From Pseudomonas fluorescens (GTDB lineage Bacteria; Pseudomonadota; Gammaproteobacteria; Pseudomonadales; Pseudomonadaceae), in assembly GCF_001648775.1 (NCBI RefSeq), contig NZ_LVEJ01000003.1, positions 62,001-126,000 of the forward strand: DNA of 64,000 bases, given 5' to 3'. The translations under genes were made by a program, and so were the position numbers. The number at the start of each line of letters is the position of its first letter. Positions within the stretch are counted from its first letter, which is position 1. The notes below the pieces were generated by a model that did no database searches, had not been told where the DNA came from, and worked only from the letters and a program-made list of their open reading frames with translations. Shown here in pieces: positions 36,267-43,906 of the stretch.

Positions 36267-36281
36267 TGGCGCATTTATTGC
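36267..36281 (+). promoter_or_regulatory. Sigma-54-like promoter for the amino-acid permease
   Basis: TGGCGC-ATTTA-TTGC has GG and GC separated as required for RpoN -24/-12 elements (TGGCAC-N5-TTGC) with one mismatch. It lies 96 bp before the permease ATG. NtrC-dependent control is a reasonable inference for a nitrogen-source permease. Confidence 0.5.
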
Positions 36282-36376
36282 GTGCAGAATCTGGAACGCC
36301 CCGTTGGTTTCTTTTTACGAGAAAGAAAATACCAGACGGGCCGGACGCAATCGCTTTCCTCGCAAAGGTAGTTTCG

Positions 36377-37768
36377 ATGAGCAGTACCCCAAGCTCCAAT
36401 GGCCTCGAACAGGGGCTCAAACCGCGTCATGTGACTATGTTGTCGATCGCCGGTGTGATCGGCGCCGGTCTGTTCGTTGGCTCCGGCCACGCCATCGCTG
36501 CCGCCGGCCCTGCCGTGCTGCTGGCTTACGCCGCCGCCGGTACGCTGGTGGTGTTGGTGATGCGCATGCTCGGCGAAATGGCTGTTGCCTCGCCGGATAC
36601 CGGTTCGTTCTCGACTTATGCCGACCGTGCCATCGGGCACTGGGCCGGTTTCACCATCGGCTGGCTGTACTGGTGGTTCTGGGTCTTGGTGATTCCACTG
36701 GAAGCCAACGCCGCTGCAACCATCCTGCACGCTTGGTTCCCTGATGTCGGCATCTGGGCGTTTGCGCTGGTCATCACCCTGTTGCTGACCGTGACCAACC
36801 TGTTCAGCGTGAAGAATTACGGCGAGTTCGAATTCTGGTTCGCGCTGATCAAAGTGCTGGCGATTATCGGCTTCATCATCCTCGGTCTGGCGGCAATCTT
36901 CGGCTTCCTGCCGAACAGCCAGGTCAGCGGTGTTTCGCACTTGTTCGACAGCGGCGGTTTCCTGCCAAACGGCATGGGCGCGGTGCTGGGTGCAATTCTG
37001 ACCACCATGTTCTCCTTCATGGGTACCGAGATCGTGACCATTGCGGCCGCAGAATCGAAGAACCCGGGCAAGCAGATCTCCAAGGCCACCAACTCGGTGA
37101 TCTGGCGGATCGGCTTGTTCTACCTCGTGTCGATCTTCATCGTGGTGGCCCTGGTGCCATGGAACGATCCTACGCTGGCCAACCTCGGTTCCTACCAGAC
37201 CGTGCTTGAGCGCATGGGCATTCCGAACGCGAAAATGATCGTCGACATCGTGGTGCTGGTCGCGGTGACCAGCTGCCTGAACTCGGCGCTGTACACCTCG
37301 TCGCGCATGCTCTTCTCCCTCGGCAAGCGTGGCGACGCACCGGCGATGGCGACTCGCACCAACAAAAGCGGCACGCCTTACTGGGCTGTAATGCTGTCCA
37401 CCGGCGCGGCGTTCCTCTGCACCTTCGCCAACTACGTGGCCCCGGCCGCGGTGTTCGAATTCCTGCTGGCCAGCTCCGGCGCCATTGCCCTGCTGGTTTA
37501 CCTGGTAATCGCCTTCTCGCAATTGCGCATGCGCAAACAACGTGTGGCGCGCGGCGAGAAAATCGAATTCAGCATGTGGCTGTTCCCGGGCCTGACCTAC
37601 GCGGTGATCATCTTCATCGTCGCGGCGCTGACCATCATGCTGTTCCAGGAAGCGCATCGCGTGGAAATCCTCGCGACTGGCCTGCTGAGTCTGATGGTAG
37701 TGGCTGCCGGTCTGCTGGTAGCACGTCGTCGCAAGCTGGAAAAACGTGGAGCGGTGGTGTTGAACTGA
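36377..37768 (+). CDS. gabP: Amino-acid permease, GabP/ProY-like (APC family)
   Basis: A 463-residue, 12-helix APC-superfamily permease. It starts LEQGLKPRHVTMLSIAGVIGAGLFVGSG, the amino-acid permease signature of GABA permeases. MGTEIVTIAAAESKNPGKQISKA occurs at about residues 215-237, and a basic C-terminus closes it. The ATG at 36377 follows AAAGG; an upstream in-frame ATG at 36266 would place coding sequence over the sigma-54-like promoter. GABA transport is inferred by homology. Monocistronic, with a terminator behind. Confidence 0.88.
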   Translation: MSSTPSSNGLEQGLKPRHVTMLSIAGVIGAGLFVGSGHAIAAAGPAVLLAYAAAGTLVVLVMRMLGEMAVASPDTGSFSTYADRAIGHWAGFTIGWLYWWFWVLVIPLEANAAATILHAWFPDVGIWAFALVITLLLTVTNLFSVKNYGEFEFWFALIKVLAIIGFIILGLAAIFGFLPNSQVSGVSHLFDSGGFLPNGMGAVLGAILTTMFSFMGTEIVTIAAAESKNPGKQISKATNSVIWRIGLFYLVSIFIVVALVPWNDPTLANLGSYQTVLERMGIPNAKMIVDIVVLVAVTSCLNSALYTSSRMLFSLGKRGDAPAMATRTNKSGTPYWAVMLSTGAAFLCTFANYVAPAAVFEFLLASSGAIALLVYLVIAFSQLRMRKQRVARGEKIEFSMWLFPGLTYAVIIFIVAALTIMLFQEAHRVEILATGLLSLMVVAAGLLVARRRKLEKRGAVVLN

Positions 37769-37785
37769 TCCGCAACGCGTAATGC

Positions 37786-37823
37786 AAAACGGCCGCTGTC
37801 AGTGATGACTAGCGGCCGTTTTT
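37786..37823 (+). terminator. Intrinsic terminator after the permease
   Basis: AAAACGGCCGCT pairs with AGCGGCCGTTTT. It ends in TTTTT and also faces the convergent gene on the other strand. Confidence 0.85.
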
Positions 37824-37838
37824 GTTTGTGAGCGGGGT

Positions 37839-38291
37839 TTATTCGCTCTTGTCTTCCTGCGCTTCCACCGACTTGCCATAAGCATCCAGCGCCACCCCGA
37901 AATCGGTGATGAACTGTGGCTCGCTCAGCCAGGCCTGGGCCTCTTCGATCGTTACGCCTTCGGCCCACATGCGGTAGTCGATCAGCATGTCGGCGGCCAG
38001 GTGGGTGGCGGCCATGCCTTCGTTGTCGGCGTTTTCCATGTCCAGCAGTTCTGGGTGGTCAACGATGACGAACGCCAGTTCGCGCAGCAGCGTCAGCAAC
38101 ATTTCGTTGCGGCTAATGGCTTCGGCGTCGCGCATTTTGCTGAACATCGCCAGGGTGTATTCCGGGATCGGCTCGGCGAGGTGGTCGAGGTCTTCGTCCT
38201 GTTCCAGTGGTTTGCGGCCGACCATACGGATTTGCTTGGCTTTGGCCTTGGCGCGTTTGGCGCGTTTCTGTTGCTTGTTCAGGGATGCCAT
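37839..38291 (-). CDS. Small basic-headed protein, paralogue B
   Basis: A 150-residue protein starting MASLNKQQKRAKRAKAKAKQ, a very basic N-terminus, followed by an acidic helical body (EMLLTLLRELAFVIVDHPELLDME, EEAQAWLSEPQFITDFGVALDAYG). It is a paralogue of the protein encoded just upstream at 38298-38711: same basic head, similar helical layout and C-terminal W-containing segment. There is no known domain or signal peptide. Nucleic-acid binding by the head is possible but unproven. Confidence 0.75.
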   Translation of the reverse strand: MASLNKQQKRAKRAKAKAKQIRMVGRKPLEQDEDLDHLAEPIPEYTLAMFSKMRDAEAISRNEMLLTLLRELAFVIVDHPELLDMENADNEGMAATHLAADMLIDYRMWAEGVTIEEAQAWLSEPQFITDFGVALDAYGKSVEAQEDKSE

Positions 38292-38297
38292 GGGAAC

Positions 38298-38711
38298 TCA
38301 GTTCTTCTGTTGGGTTTGCGCGGCGATTGCGTCGGACGCCGCCACATAGTCGGCCTGGAAGGCCGGGGATTCGATCCACGCCAGCGCGCCGGCCTCGTCG
38401 GTTTCCTGCGACCACTGGCGATACTCGATCAGTGCGGCAAGGATGAAGTCCATTGCGCCTTCTTCGCCTTCCTGTTCGTAAACCAGCTCCAGCAACGGGT
38501 CTTCGAGGAAGGCGCTGCACAGGGCTTGCTGGCTGATCTTCTCGGCGTCGATCATTTTCTTGAACAGCTCGGTCAGGTCCACCGATTCGAAGTCGATGCG
38601 GTCGTCGTTCGGGTCCAGCTCGACCGGCGCTTCGGCGCGTTTGGTGCGGTTCTGCTTGGCCTTGGCTTTGGCCCGGGTGGCGCGTTTTTGCTGCTTGTTG
38701 GCGGAGGCCAT
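38298..38711 (-). CDS. Small basic-headed protein, paralogue A
   Basis: A 137-residue protein with head MASANKQQKRATRAKAKAKQ and an acidic body (ELFKKMIDAEKISQQALCSAF, ALAWIESPAFQADYVAASDA). It shares the head and overall helix order with paralogue B, six bases downstream, so the pair arose by tandem duplication and is co-transcribed. It lies 28 bp downstream of the alpha/beta hydrolase gene on the same strand. Function unknown. Confidence 0.75.
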   Translation of the reverse strand: MASANKQQKRATRAKAKAKQNRTKRAEAPVELDPNDDRIDFESVDLTELFKKMIDAEKISQQALCSAFLEDPLLELVYEQEGEEGAMDFILAALIEYRQWSQETDEAGALAWIESPAFQADYVAASDAIAAQTQQKN

Positions 38712-38739
38712 GATGTGTTCCGTCGTGCGTTGAGAGGGC

Positions 38740-39714
38740 TCAGCTGCGCGGGACTTGCCGCCCGGGTGTGTCGGGGGCCAGTGCGCCGGTTTGCAACCAG
38801 GTCAGAGCGATGGGCCATAGTGTGGCTTGGTATGCGCTGCGAAAAAAGGCGAAATGTCCGACTTGTTGCTCGCCGATGTCCTGCGGTTCGATGCGCAGGT
38901 GGGTTTTTGCCGCGTTGCCGAAGTAGCCGAGCAAGCGTTCGATGGCGGGAATCGTGCCGTAGGGATCGTCGCTGATGCTGAGGGCGAGGGTTTTTGCGCG
39001 GACATTAGCGAAGGGCAGGGCGCCGGGTTTGTCCACGAGTGAACGACCGCTCGGTCGGTCTTCGTAACGCGCGGCAGGCGTGCTCCAGTCGCGCACAACG
39101 CCTGTCGGTGTATCTTCCAGCCAGCCGAGACGTTTACCCGGGAAGAACCCGCAGAACAGCGTCAGCAACGGCATCACGACATGCCATTTGCCGAACATGC
39201 GCCAGCGATGCTCGGGGGCGTAATCGCGCCAGTACGCGAACTGCGCGCCGACGGTGACCAGCCGTCGGATAATCTGTCCGGACTCGCCCAGCCCCGCCGC
39301 ACAACCGCCAAAGCTGTGGCCGACCACATCGACCGGTTGACCGGGAAACTCCCGTTGCGCGCGTTTGAGCATCGCTTCGAAATCGAGTGCGCCCCAATCC
39401 GTCCATGAGGCGTTCAAGCCTTTGATCGAAGCGTGTCGCGATTCGCCGATGCCACGGTAGTCGTAGGTCATCACGTCAAAACCATTGGCGAACAGGTATG
39501 CCGCGAAACGCGAGTAGTGGCGGCAGCGAACAGACGTAGCCGCGTTGATGATGACCACGGGGCGCTGAGCATCGGGGGCTGTGTGGCCCCAGGTGAAACC
39601 ACCAAGCACATAGCCGTCGGCAGCCGCTTCCTTGAAAGGCTCACCTTGCATTGCAGCCAAAGTCGGCGACCTTGACTGCGTATCCTGCATTGCGGGCGTG
39701 TCCTGACAGCTCAT
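38740..39714 (-). CDS. Alpha/beta hydrolase (S33/hydrolase-4-like)
   Basis: A 324-residue hydrolase with the nucleophile elbow GHSFGG at about residues 129-134 (Ser in VDVVGHSFGGCAAG), DYRGIGESRHAS upstream and a likely acid in LALSISDDPYGTIPAI. The catalytic His is probably in EQQVGHFAFFR. There is no signal peptide. The substrate is unknown; esterase or lysophospholipase activity is a family-level guess. Possible alternative starts (Met9, Met22) shorten the N-terminus. Confidence 0.85.
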   Translation of the reverse strand: MSCQDTPAMQDTQSRSPTLAAMQGEPFKEAAADGYVLGGFTWGHTAPDAQRPVVIINAATSVRCRHYSRFAAYLFANGFDVMTYDYRGIGESRHASIKGLNASWTDWGALDFEAMLKRAQREFPGQPVDVVGHSFGGCAAGLGESGQIIRRLVTVGAQFAYWRDYAPEHRWRMFGKWHVVMPLLTLFCGFFPGKRLGWLEDTPTGVVRDWSTPAARYEDRPSGRSLVDKPGALPFANVRAKTLALSISDDPYGTIPAIERLLGYFGNAAKTHLRIEPQDIGEQQVGHFAFFRSAYQATLWPIALTWLQTGALAPDTPGRQVPRS

Positions 39715-39782
39715 GACGATCGACCTTGGCGGCTAAGTTGCCAACGATAGTCTGCGCGCCGCCCGGGAACAATCCGCAGGTT

Positions 39783-40841
39783 TTAATCAGTGGCTTGGGT
39801 GAGCATGCGCTCTTCGATCAAGGCCTGTTCGCGATTGAGTTCTGCGCGAAGCTCTTCTTCACTCGGCAGGATTGTCTTGTAACTGCTGGCAAACAGTTGC
39901 TCATTGCCCTTGAGCATTGAGTAGCGCGCCACCGAATCGTTGCTCTCGGCAGACAGAATGATCCCGACTGTCGGCTTGTCGCCCTCGCTGCGCATGAGCT
40001 CGTCGTACATGCGCACATACATGTCCATCTGCCCGACATCGCGGGCGCTGAGCTTTCCGCGTTTGAGATCGATGATCACAAAACATTTGAGCAGGTAGTT
40101 GTAGAACACCAGATCGATGTACAGATCGACGCCGTCGGTACTGATGCGTTGTTGTCGGGCGACAAAGGAAAAGCCTTTGCCCAGCTCAAGAAGGAAGCCT
40201 TGCAGGTGATCGATGAGGGCTTGTTCCAGGCCGCTTTCCCTGACCTTGCCCGCTGATGGCAGACCGAGAAATTCGAGCATGACGGGATCGCGGATGAATT
40301 CACGCGGATTGCACTTCATTGCATCGATGTTGGTGGTGGCTTCGTCGATCACATCGGCTTTGTCTCGACTCATGAGGAGGCGCTCGTAGTAGAGCGTAAG
40401 GATCTGGCGATCGAGGGCGCGGCTCGACCAGTTCAGGTTGGCGCATTCGTCCATGTACCAATGGCGTGCTTTTTCATTGTTCACTCCCAACAGCCGACGG
40501 TAGTGGGTCCAGCTCAATTCGGAACGCACTGCGTTCCAAATTGGAAACAATTGATAAAAACTGCGCATGTATCGCAGATTACGATCATCAAATCCTTTAC
40601 CAAACTTCGCCGTCAGGTCCTTCGCCAGCAGGCCAATCAGCTGTTTTCCATAGCCCGCACGCTGGGCACCTTGCTGTTCAAACTCGACGATATGCCTGCC
40701 GATCTGCCAGCAGGTCTGCACTTGGATCGTATCAACCGCTCGCAGCACTTTTTGCCGTGCCTGACGAATCAGTTCGCCAAGCTCCCCCAGCAATGAATCG
40801 ATTTTCGGGTCTTGCGTGTCAGCAGGTTTTAGCTGGCTCAT
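39783..40841 (-). CDS. DUF1016/YhcG PDDEXK-family nuclease
   Basis: A 352-residue protein. The N-terminal DUF1016 HTH region (about 15-160) includes WQIGRHIVEFEQQG and YGKQLIGLLAKDLTAKFGKGFDDRNLRYMR. The C-terminal PDDEXK nuclease-like domain (about 190-335) has GVDLYIDLVFYNYLLKCFVIIDLKRGKL, giving the D-x(n)-D-x-K pattern. Members occur in defence contexts and as solitary genes. None of the usual restriction-modification genes is adjacent. Target unknown. Confidence 0.88.
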   Translation of the reverse strand: MSQLKPADTQDPKIDSLLGELGELIRQARQKVLRAVDTIQVQTCWQIGRHIVEFEQQGAQRAGYGKQLIGLLAKDLTAKFGKGFDDRNLRYMRSFYQLFPIWNAVRSELSWTHYRRLLGVNNEKARHWYMDECANLNWSSRALDRQILTLYYERLLMSRDKADVIDEATTNIDAMKCNPREFIRDPVMLEFLGLPSAGKVRESGLEQALIDHLQGFLLELGKGFSFVARQQRISTDGVDLYIDLVFYNYLLKCFVIIDLKRGKLSARDVGQMDMYVRMYDELMRSEGDKPTVGIILSAESNDSVARYSMLKGNEQLFASSYKTILPSEEELRAELNREQALIEERMLTQATD

Positions 40842-41098
40842 CGGTCTTCCGCGTCATTGGGAACAGAGACAAAAGCATGCCAATAGTCGCGGTTGCGGTA
40901 TGTCGGGAGAGACGATGAAATCCGCAGGAAGAGGCGATTGGTGTTGCAGGACATTGCCGAGCAAAACGGCTCTGACGGGCAAGGGCTGTAGTCCATTTCG
41001 TACACCCGCCAAGTGCCAATCAATCTGAAACCCGCCGCGTTCGGCAAAATCTAAAAGGAGTAACGGTTGGGCTCTGCCAGAGCCCGGGAGTCGTCATC

Positions 41099-41548
41099 AT
41101 GAAACGCGTTCTAACCTTCATGCTGCCCGTCGCCGCTGTGATCGCATTGTTGTTTCCAGTGATGTTGCAGGCAGCCAGTCTTGAGCCCATCGACAACGCG
41201 GGCGTGCAAGTCCAGCAGCAACAACAGAACGGCATCAGCTATCTGGCCGGCGGGGTCGGTGAGGATGAGGCGAAGGCCATTCAACAAACCACCGGTTACA
41301 ACCTGCACATGACGTTTTCGGCGGGCGCGCAAAAGGAGTACACCGCTGACGTTGATGTGGTGATTGAAAAGTCGCCGGGACAAACCGTACTGACCCTCAA
41401 TCACACAGGGCCGCTGGTGTACGTGCAATTGCCACCCGGCAAGTACACCGTGGTCGTCACTCGAAACGGCGAAGTGCGGCACGATGTGACAGACGTCGGC
41501 AGCGCCACGGCGCGCAATCTGGTGTTCCACTGGAATGACGCTGGATAG
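41099..41548 (+). CDS. Periplasmic protein of unknown function with carboxypeptidase-regulatory-like fold
   Basis: A 149-residue protein. The signal peptide MKRVLTFMLPVAAVIALLFP ends at LQAAS near residue 26. The mature part has a Gln-rich QVQQQQQNG, then beta-rich VVIEKSPGQTVLTLNHTGPLVYVQLPPGKYTVVVTRNGEV, resembling a transthyretin-like carboxypeptidase regulatory domain. Function unknown. The gene is single and has a strong terminator at 41571. Confidence 0.75.
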   Translation: MKRVLTFMLPVAAVIALLFPVMLQAASLEPIDNAGVQVQQQQQNGISYLAGGVGEDEAKAIQQTTGYNLHMTFSAGAQKEYTADVDVVIEKSPGQTVLTLNHTGPLVYVQLPPGKYTVVVTRNGEVRHDVTDVGSATARNLVFHWNDAG

Positions 41549-41570
41549 CGATAGGTGTGATTACAGAGTT

Positions 41571-41602
41571 GAGGCGCGGGTACAATCCCGCGCCTCTTGT
41601 TT
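41571..41602 (+). terminator. Intrinsic terminator
   Basis: GAGGCGCGGG pairs perfectly with CCCGCGCCTC around TACAAT, followed by TTGTTT. Confidence 0.88.
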
Positions 41603-41624
41603 GGTGATGTAAGGAAGCGCTGGT

Positions 41625-41915
41625 TTGAAAGGGATTCTTCGGGCTGTTGGTGTTGCAGGCATCGTGTTGCAGTTGACCGGCTGCGGAACGTTTATCGGGC
41701 GTTTGAATGATGGCTTGTCCGATGCCCAGTATTACCGCGGGGTTGATGGCAACCTGCACCTGCTGGGCGTGCGTGGCGGGGGCAGCGATGGCATGCCGGC
41801 GGCCGTCATCTGTTACATGATGATTGTCTGCCCGGTCATCACCGTCGTATCCCTGCCAGTGGATGCCGCGCTGGATACGGTTCTGCTGCCTGTCGATTAC
41901 ATCAATACACTTTAG
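41625..41915 (+). CDS. YceK/YidQ-family lipoprotein (TTG start)
   Basis: A 96-residue lipoprotein with lipobox L-T-G-C at about residues 17-20, then GTFIGRLNDGLSD and the YceK/YidQ pattern SLPVDAALDTVLLPVD at the C-terminus. The start is TTG at 41625, supported by AAGGA nine bases upstream; no ATG precedes the lipobox at a suitable distance. It is probably anchored to the inner leaflet of the outer membrane. Function unknown. Confidence 0.82.
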   Translation: MKGILRAVGVAGIVLQLTGCGTFIGRLNDGLSDAQYYRGVDGNLHLLGVRGGGSDGMPAAVICYMMIVCPVITVVSLPVDAALDTVLLPVDYINTL

Positions 41916-42265
41916 GTTTTCTTTGCGCGGCGCTTACGTTTTGGCGGCTGCACAGGCTCCTGCACTTTGCGATAAGCCCACAGCCCGAATACCCCGATCA
42001 TCAGTAAGAACACTGTGCCGATGCTCTGCTGCACGAACTCAAACCAGAACCGCCGTGGTTGCAGAGCCAGCGTGTAGGTGCTGCGTGGGCCGCGGTTATT
42101 GGTGGTGATGGAGCCACTGAGCCAGCTGTCGACCAGCATCCAGATCGAGGTGCCGATGGCGAAAATAATCAGCACGGCAACGAGGACGGTCAGCCAGTAA
42201 GTCACGCGGCTTGGGCGGTACGGTGGCGGATGGGGCAGGGGAATGCGGGTGCGTTTCTGGTTCAT
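41912..42265 (-). CDS. Small two-helix membrane protein of unknown function
   Basis: A 117-residue protein with two predicted transmembrane helices, YWLTVLVAVLIIFAIGTSIW (about 23-42) and SIGTVFLLMIGVFGLWAY (about 82-99), a basic Pro-rich N-terminus and a Lys/Arg-rich tail. No domain recognised. It overlaps the convergent lipoprotein gene by four bases and lies downstream of tRNA-Phe on the same strand. Confidence 0.7.
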   Translation of the reverse strand: MNQKRTRIPLPHPPPYRPSRVTYWLTVLVAVLIIFAIGTSIWMLVDSWLSGSITTNNRGPRSTYTLALQPRRFWFEFVQQSIGTVFLLMIGVFGLWAYRKVQEPVQPPKRKRRAKKT

Positions 42266-42349
42266 CGCCGGGATGACCCTCTTCCGTAAGGGGCGATCAA
42301 GGTAGCGCGAGTTCAGTGCCTAAAACAGTAGTCAGCAAATCGCAGGCAT

Positions 42350-42383
42350 AAAAAAACCCTGAATCTTGCGATTCAGGGTTTTC
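42350..42383 (-). terminator. Intrinsic terminator after tRNA-Phe
   Basis: On the minus strand AACCCTGAATC and GATTCAGGGTT form a perfect stem, followed by TTTTTTT (plus-strand A-run at 42350-42356). It lies seven bases downstream of the tRNA. Confidence 0.9.
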
Positions 42384-42389
42384 GGTATT

Positions 42390-42465
42390 TGGTGCCCAGA
42401 GACGGAATCGAACCGCCGACACGGGGATTTTCAATCCCCTGCTCTACCGACTGAGCTATCTGGGC
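42390..42465 (-). tRNA. tRNA-Phe (anticodon GAA)
   Basis: A 76-nt minus-strand tRNA with acceptor GCCCAGA/TCTGGGC, D-arm AGCTCAGTCGGTAGAGC, anticodon stem-loop GGGGATTGAAAATCCCC with anticodon GAA, T-arm GGCGGTTCGATTCCGTC and an encoded CCA. Confidence 0.97.
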
Positions 42466-42569
42466 AACGGGGCGCATTAAAAGGGTTTTTCGGATTTACG
42501 TCAACGACTTTTTTAAAATTTCTTAAATTAATTCCGTCGCTTACGATCCGAGCCCCGATTTTGCGGGGT

Positions 42570-42842
42570 TTACTCTGCGGGCGGAACGTAGCCTTCGGCC
42601 TTGGCGTATTCCTCGCCGGAGAAGTACTTGTCCATTTCGCCCTGAAGATATTTGCGGTCTTCGGCGTTCATCATGTTCAGACGCTTTTCGTTGATCAGCA
42701 GGGTCTGGTGTTTTTGCCAGTCAGCCCAGGCCTTGGCCGAGACGTGGTCAAAAATATCCTGACCTTTGGCGCCCGGGAAAGGAACGCGGTCCAGCGCGGG
42801 CAATTCTTCTTTGTACTTGCGGCACATTACGGTGCGGGTCAT
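42570..42842 (-). CDS. yggX: Fe(2+)-trafficking protein YggX
   Basis: A 90-residue protein starting [21 protein letters not shown], with the conserved Cys7, and later [21 protein letters not shown]. YggX protects Fe-S clusters from oxidation. It overlaps mutY by four bases (ATGA) and is the third gene of asmA-mutY-yggX. The mutY-yggX pairing is widely conserved, consistent with MutY carrying a [4Fe-4S] cluster. Confidence 0.96.
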   Translation of the reverse strand: MTRTVMCRKYKEELPALDRVPFPGAKGQDIFDHVSAKAWADWQKHQTLLINEKRLNMMNAEDRKYLQGEMDKYFSGEEYAKAEGYVPPAE

Positions 42843-43906
42843 GGCGACTCTCCTGCATTCAAGACGGCGGCCGCGCGTTCGAGCAAGGTTTTGACCGGGG
42901 CGGCGAGGCCCAGGCGCGGCGGGGTGGCGAGGTTATACCAGAGCCAGTCGGCCTCGGCCACGTGATGGCTGGCCTCCTGTACCTGAACCAGCCAGGGTTC
43001 GATGGACAGCTGGAAATGGCTGAAGGTGTGGACAAGGCTCGGCAGCGCCTGCTGCTCGCCCATGGTCAGCGCGTGCTGATCGGCGAGATGTTGCAGGTCG
43101 TCGAGGTCGTCAAGTTCCGGCAGGCTCCACAAACCGCCCCACAGGCCCGTCGAAGGGCGACGGTAAAGCAGAATCGCGCCGTCGCCGTTGGCGAGCATCG
43201 GCATCAGCGTGCGCTTCTGCGGGATGGCTTTGCGCGGCTTGGGGATCGGGTAGCGGGTTTCGAGGCCAAGCATGTGCGCTTCGCAGCCACGTTCCAGCGG
43301 ACACAGCAGGCAACTCGGCTTGCTGCGTGTGCACAGTGTCGCGCCAAGATCCATCATCGCCTGGGTGTAGGCGTTGACCCGATCATGCGGCGTGAAGCGC
43401 TCGGCGTTGGCCCAGAGCTGTTTGGCGACCTTCGGCTCGCCGGGGTAGCCCTCTTGCGCGGTAAAGCGCGCCAGCACGCGTTTGACATTGCCGTCGAGGA
43501 TCGGCGCGCGCAGGCCCATGCTGATGCTGGCGATGGCGCCCGCCGTGGACAGGCCGATGCCGGGCAGATCGGTAAGCTTTTCGACGTCACGCGGAAACTC
43601 GCCACCGTACTGGCTGACGACAATCTTCGCGGTCTTCTGCAGGTTGCGCGCGCGGGTGTAGTAACCGAGGCCGGTCCACAAGTGCAGTACTTCATCTTCC
43701 GGCGCTTCGGCCAGCGCTTCGACCGTCGGCAGCGCAGCCATGAAACGGTCGAAGTAATTGAGCACGGTGCTGACCTGAGTCTGCTGCAACATGATCTCCG
43801 ACACCCACACCCGATACGGGTTGATGTCCTGCTGCCAAGGCAGATCGTGGCGGCCGTGGCGGTCGAACCATTCCAGCACCGCCGTGGAAAACTGCTCCGC
43901 TCTCAT
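42839..43906 (-). CDS. mutY: A/G-specific adenine DNA glycosylase MutY
   Basis: A 355-residue glycosylase removing adenine opposite 8-oxoguanine. The HhH motif is [18 protein letters not shown] at about residues 113-130, with the catalytic Asp in [12 protein letters not shown]. The [4Fe-4S] ligands have the spacing C-x6-C-x2-C-x5-C in [17 protein letters not shown] at about 191-207. A C-terminal Nudix-like 8-oxoG recognition domain follows. It overlaps both asmA and yggX by four bases. Confidence 0.96.
   Translation of the reverse strand: MRAEQFSTAVLEWFDRHGRHDLPWQQDINPYRVWVSEIMLQQTQVSTVLNYFDRFMAALPTVEALAEAPEDEVLHLWTGLGYYTRARNLQKTAKIVVSQYGGEFPRDVEKLTDLPGIGLSTAGAIASISMGLRAPILDGNVKRVLARFTAQEGYPGEPKVAKQLWANAERFTPHDRVNAYTQAMMDLGATLCTRSKPSCLLCPLERGCEAHMLGLETRYPIPKPRKAIPQKRTLMPMLANGDGAILLYRRPSTGLWGGLWSLPELDDLDDLQHLADQHALTMGEQQALPSLVHTFSHFQLSIEPWLVQVQEASHHVAEADWLWYNLATPPRLGLAAPVKTLLERAAAVLNAGESP

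Noticed and set aside
39783..40841. DUF1016 nuclease as part of a restriction-modification island
   Set aside because: No methylase, specificity or helicase genes adjoin it; neighbours are ordinary chromosomal genes.
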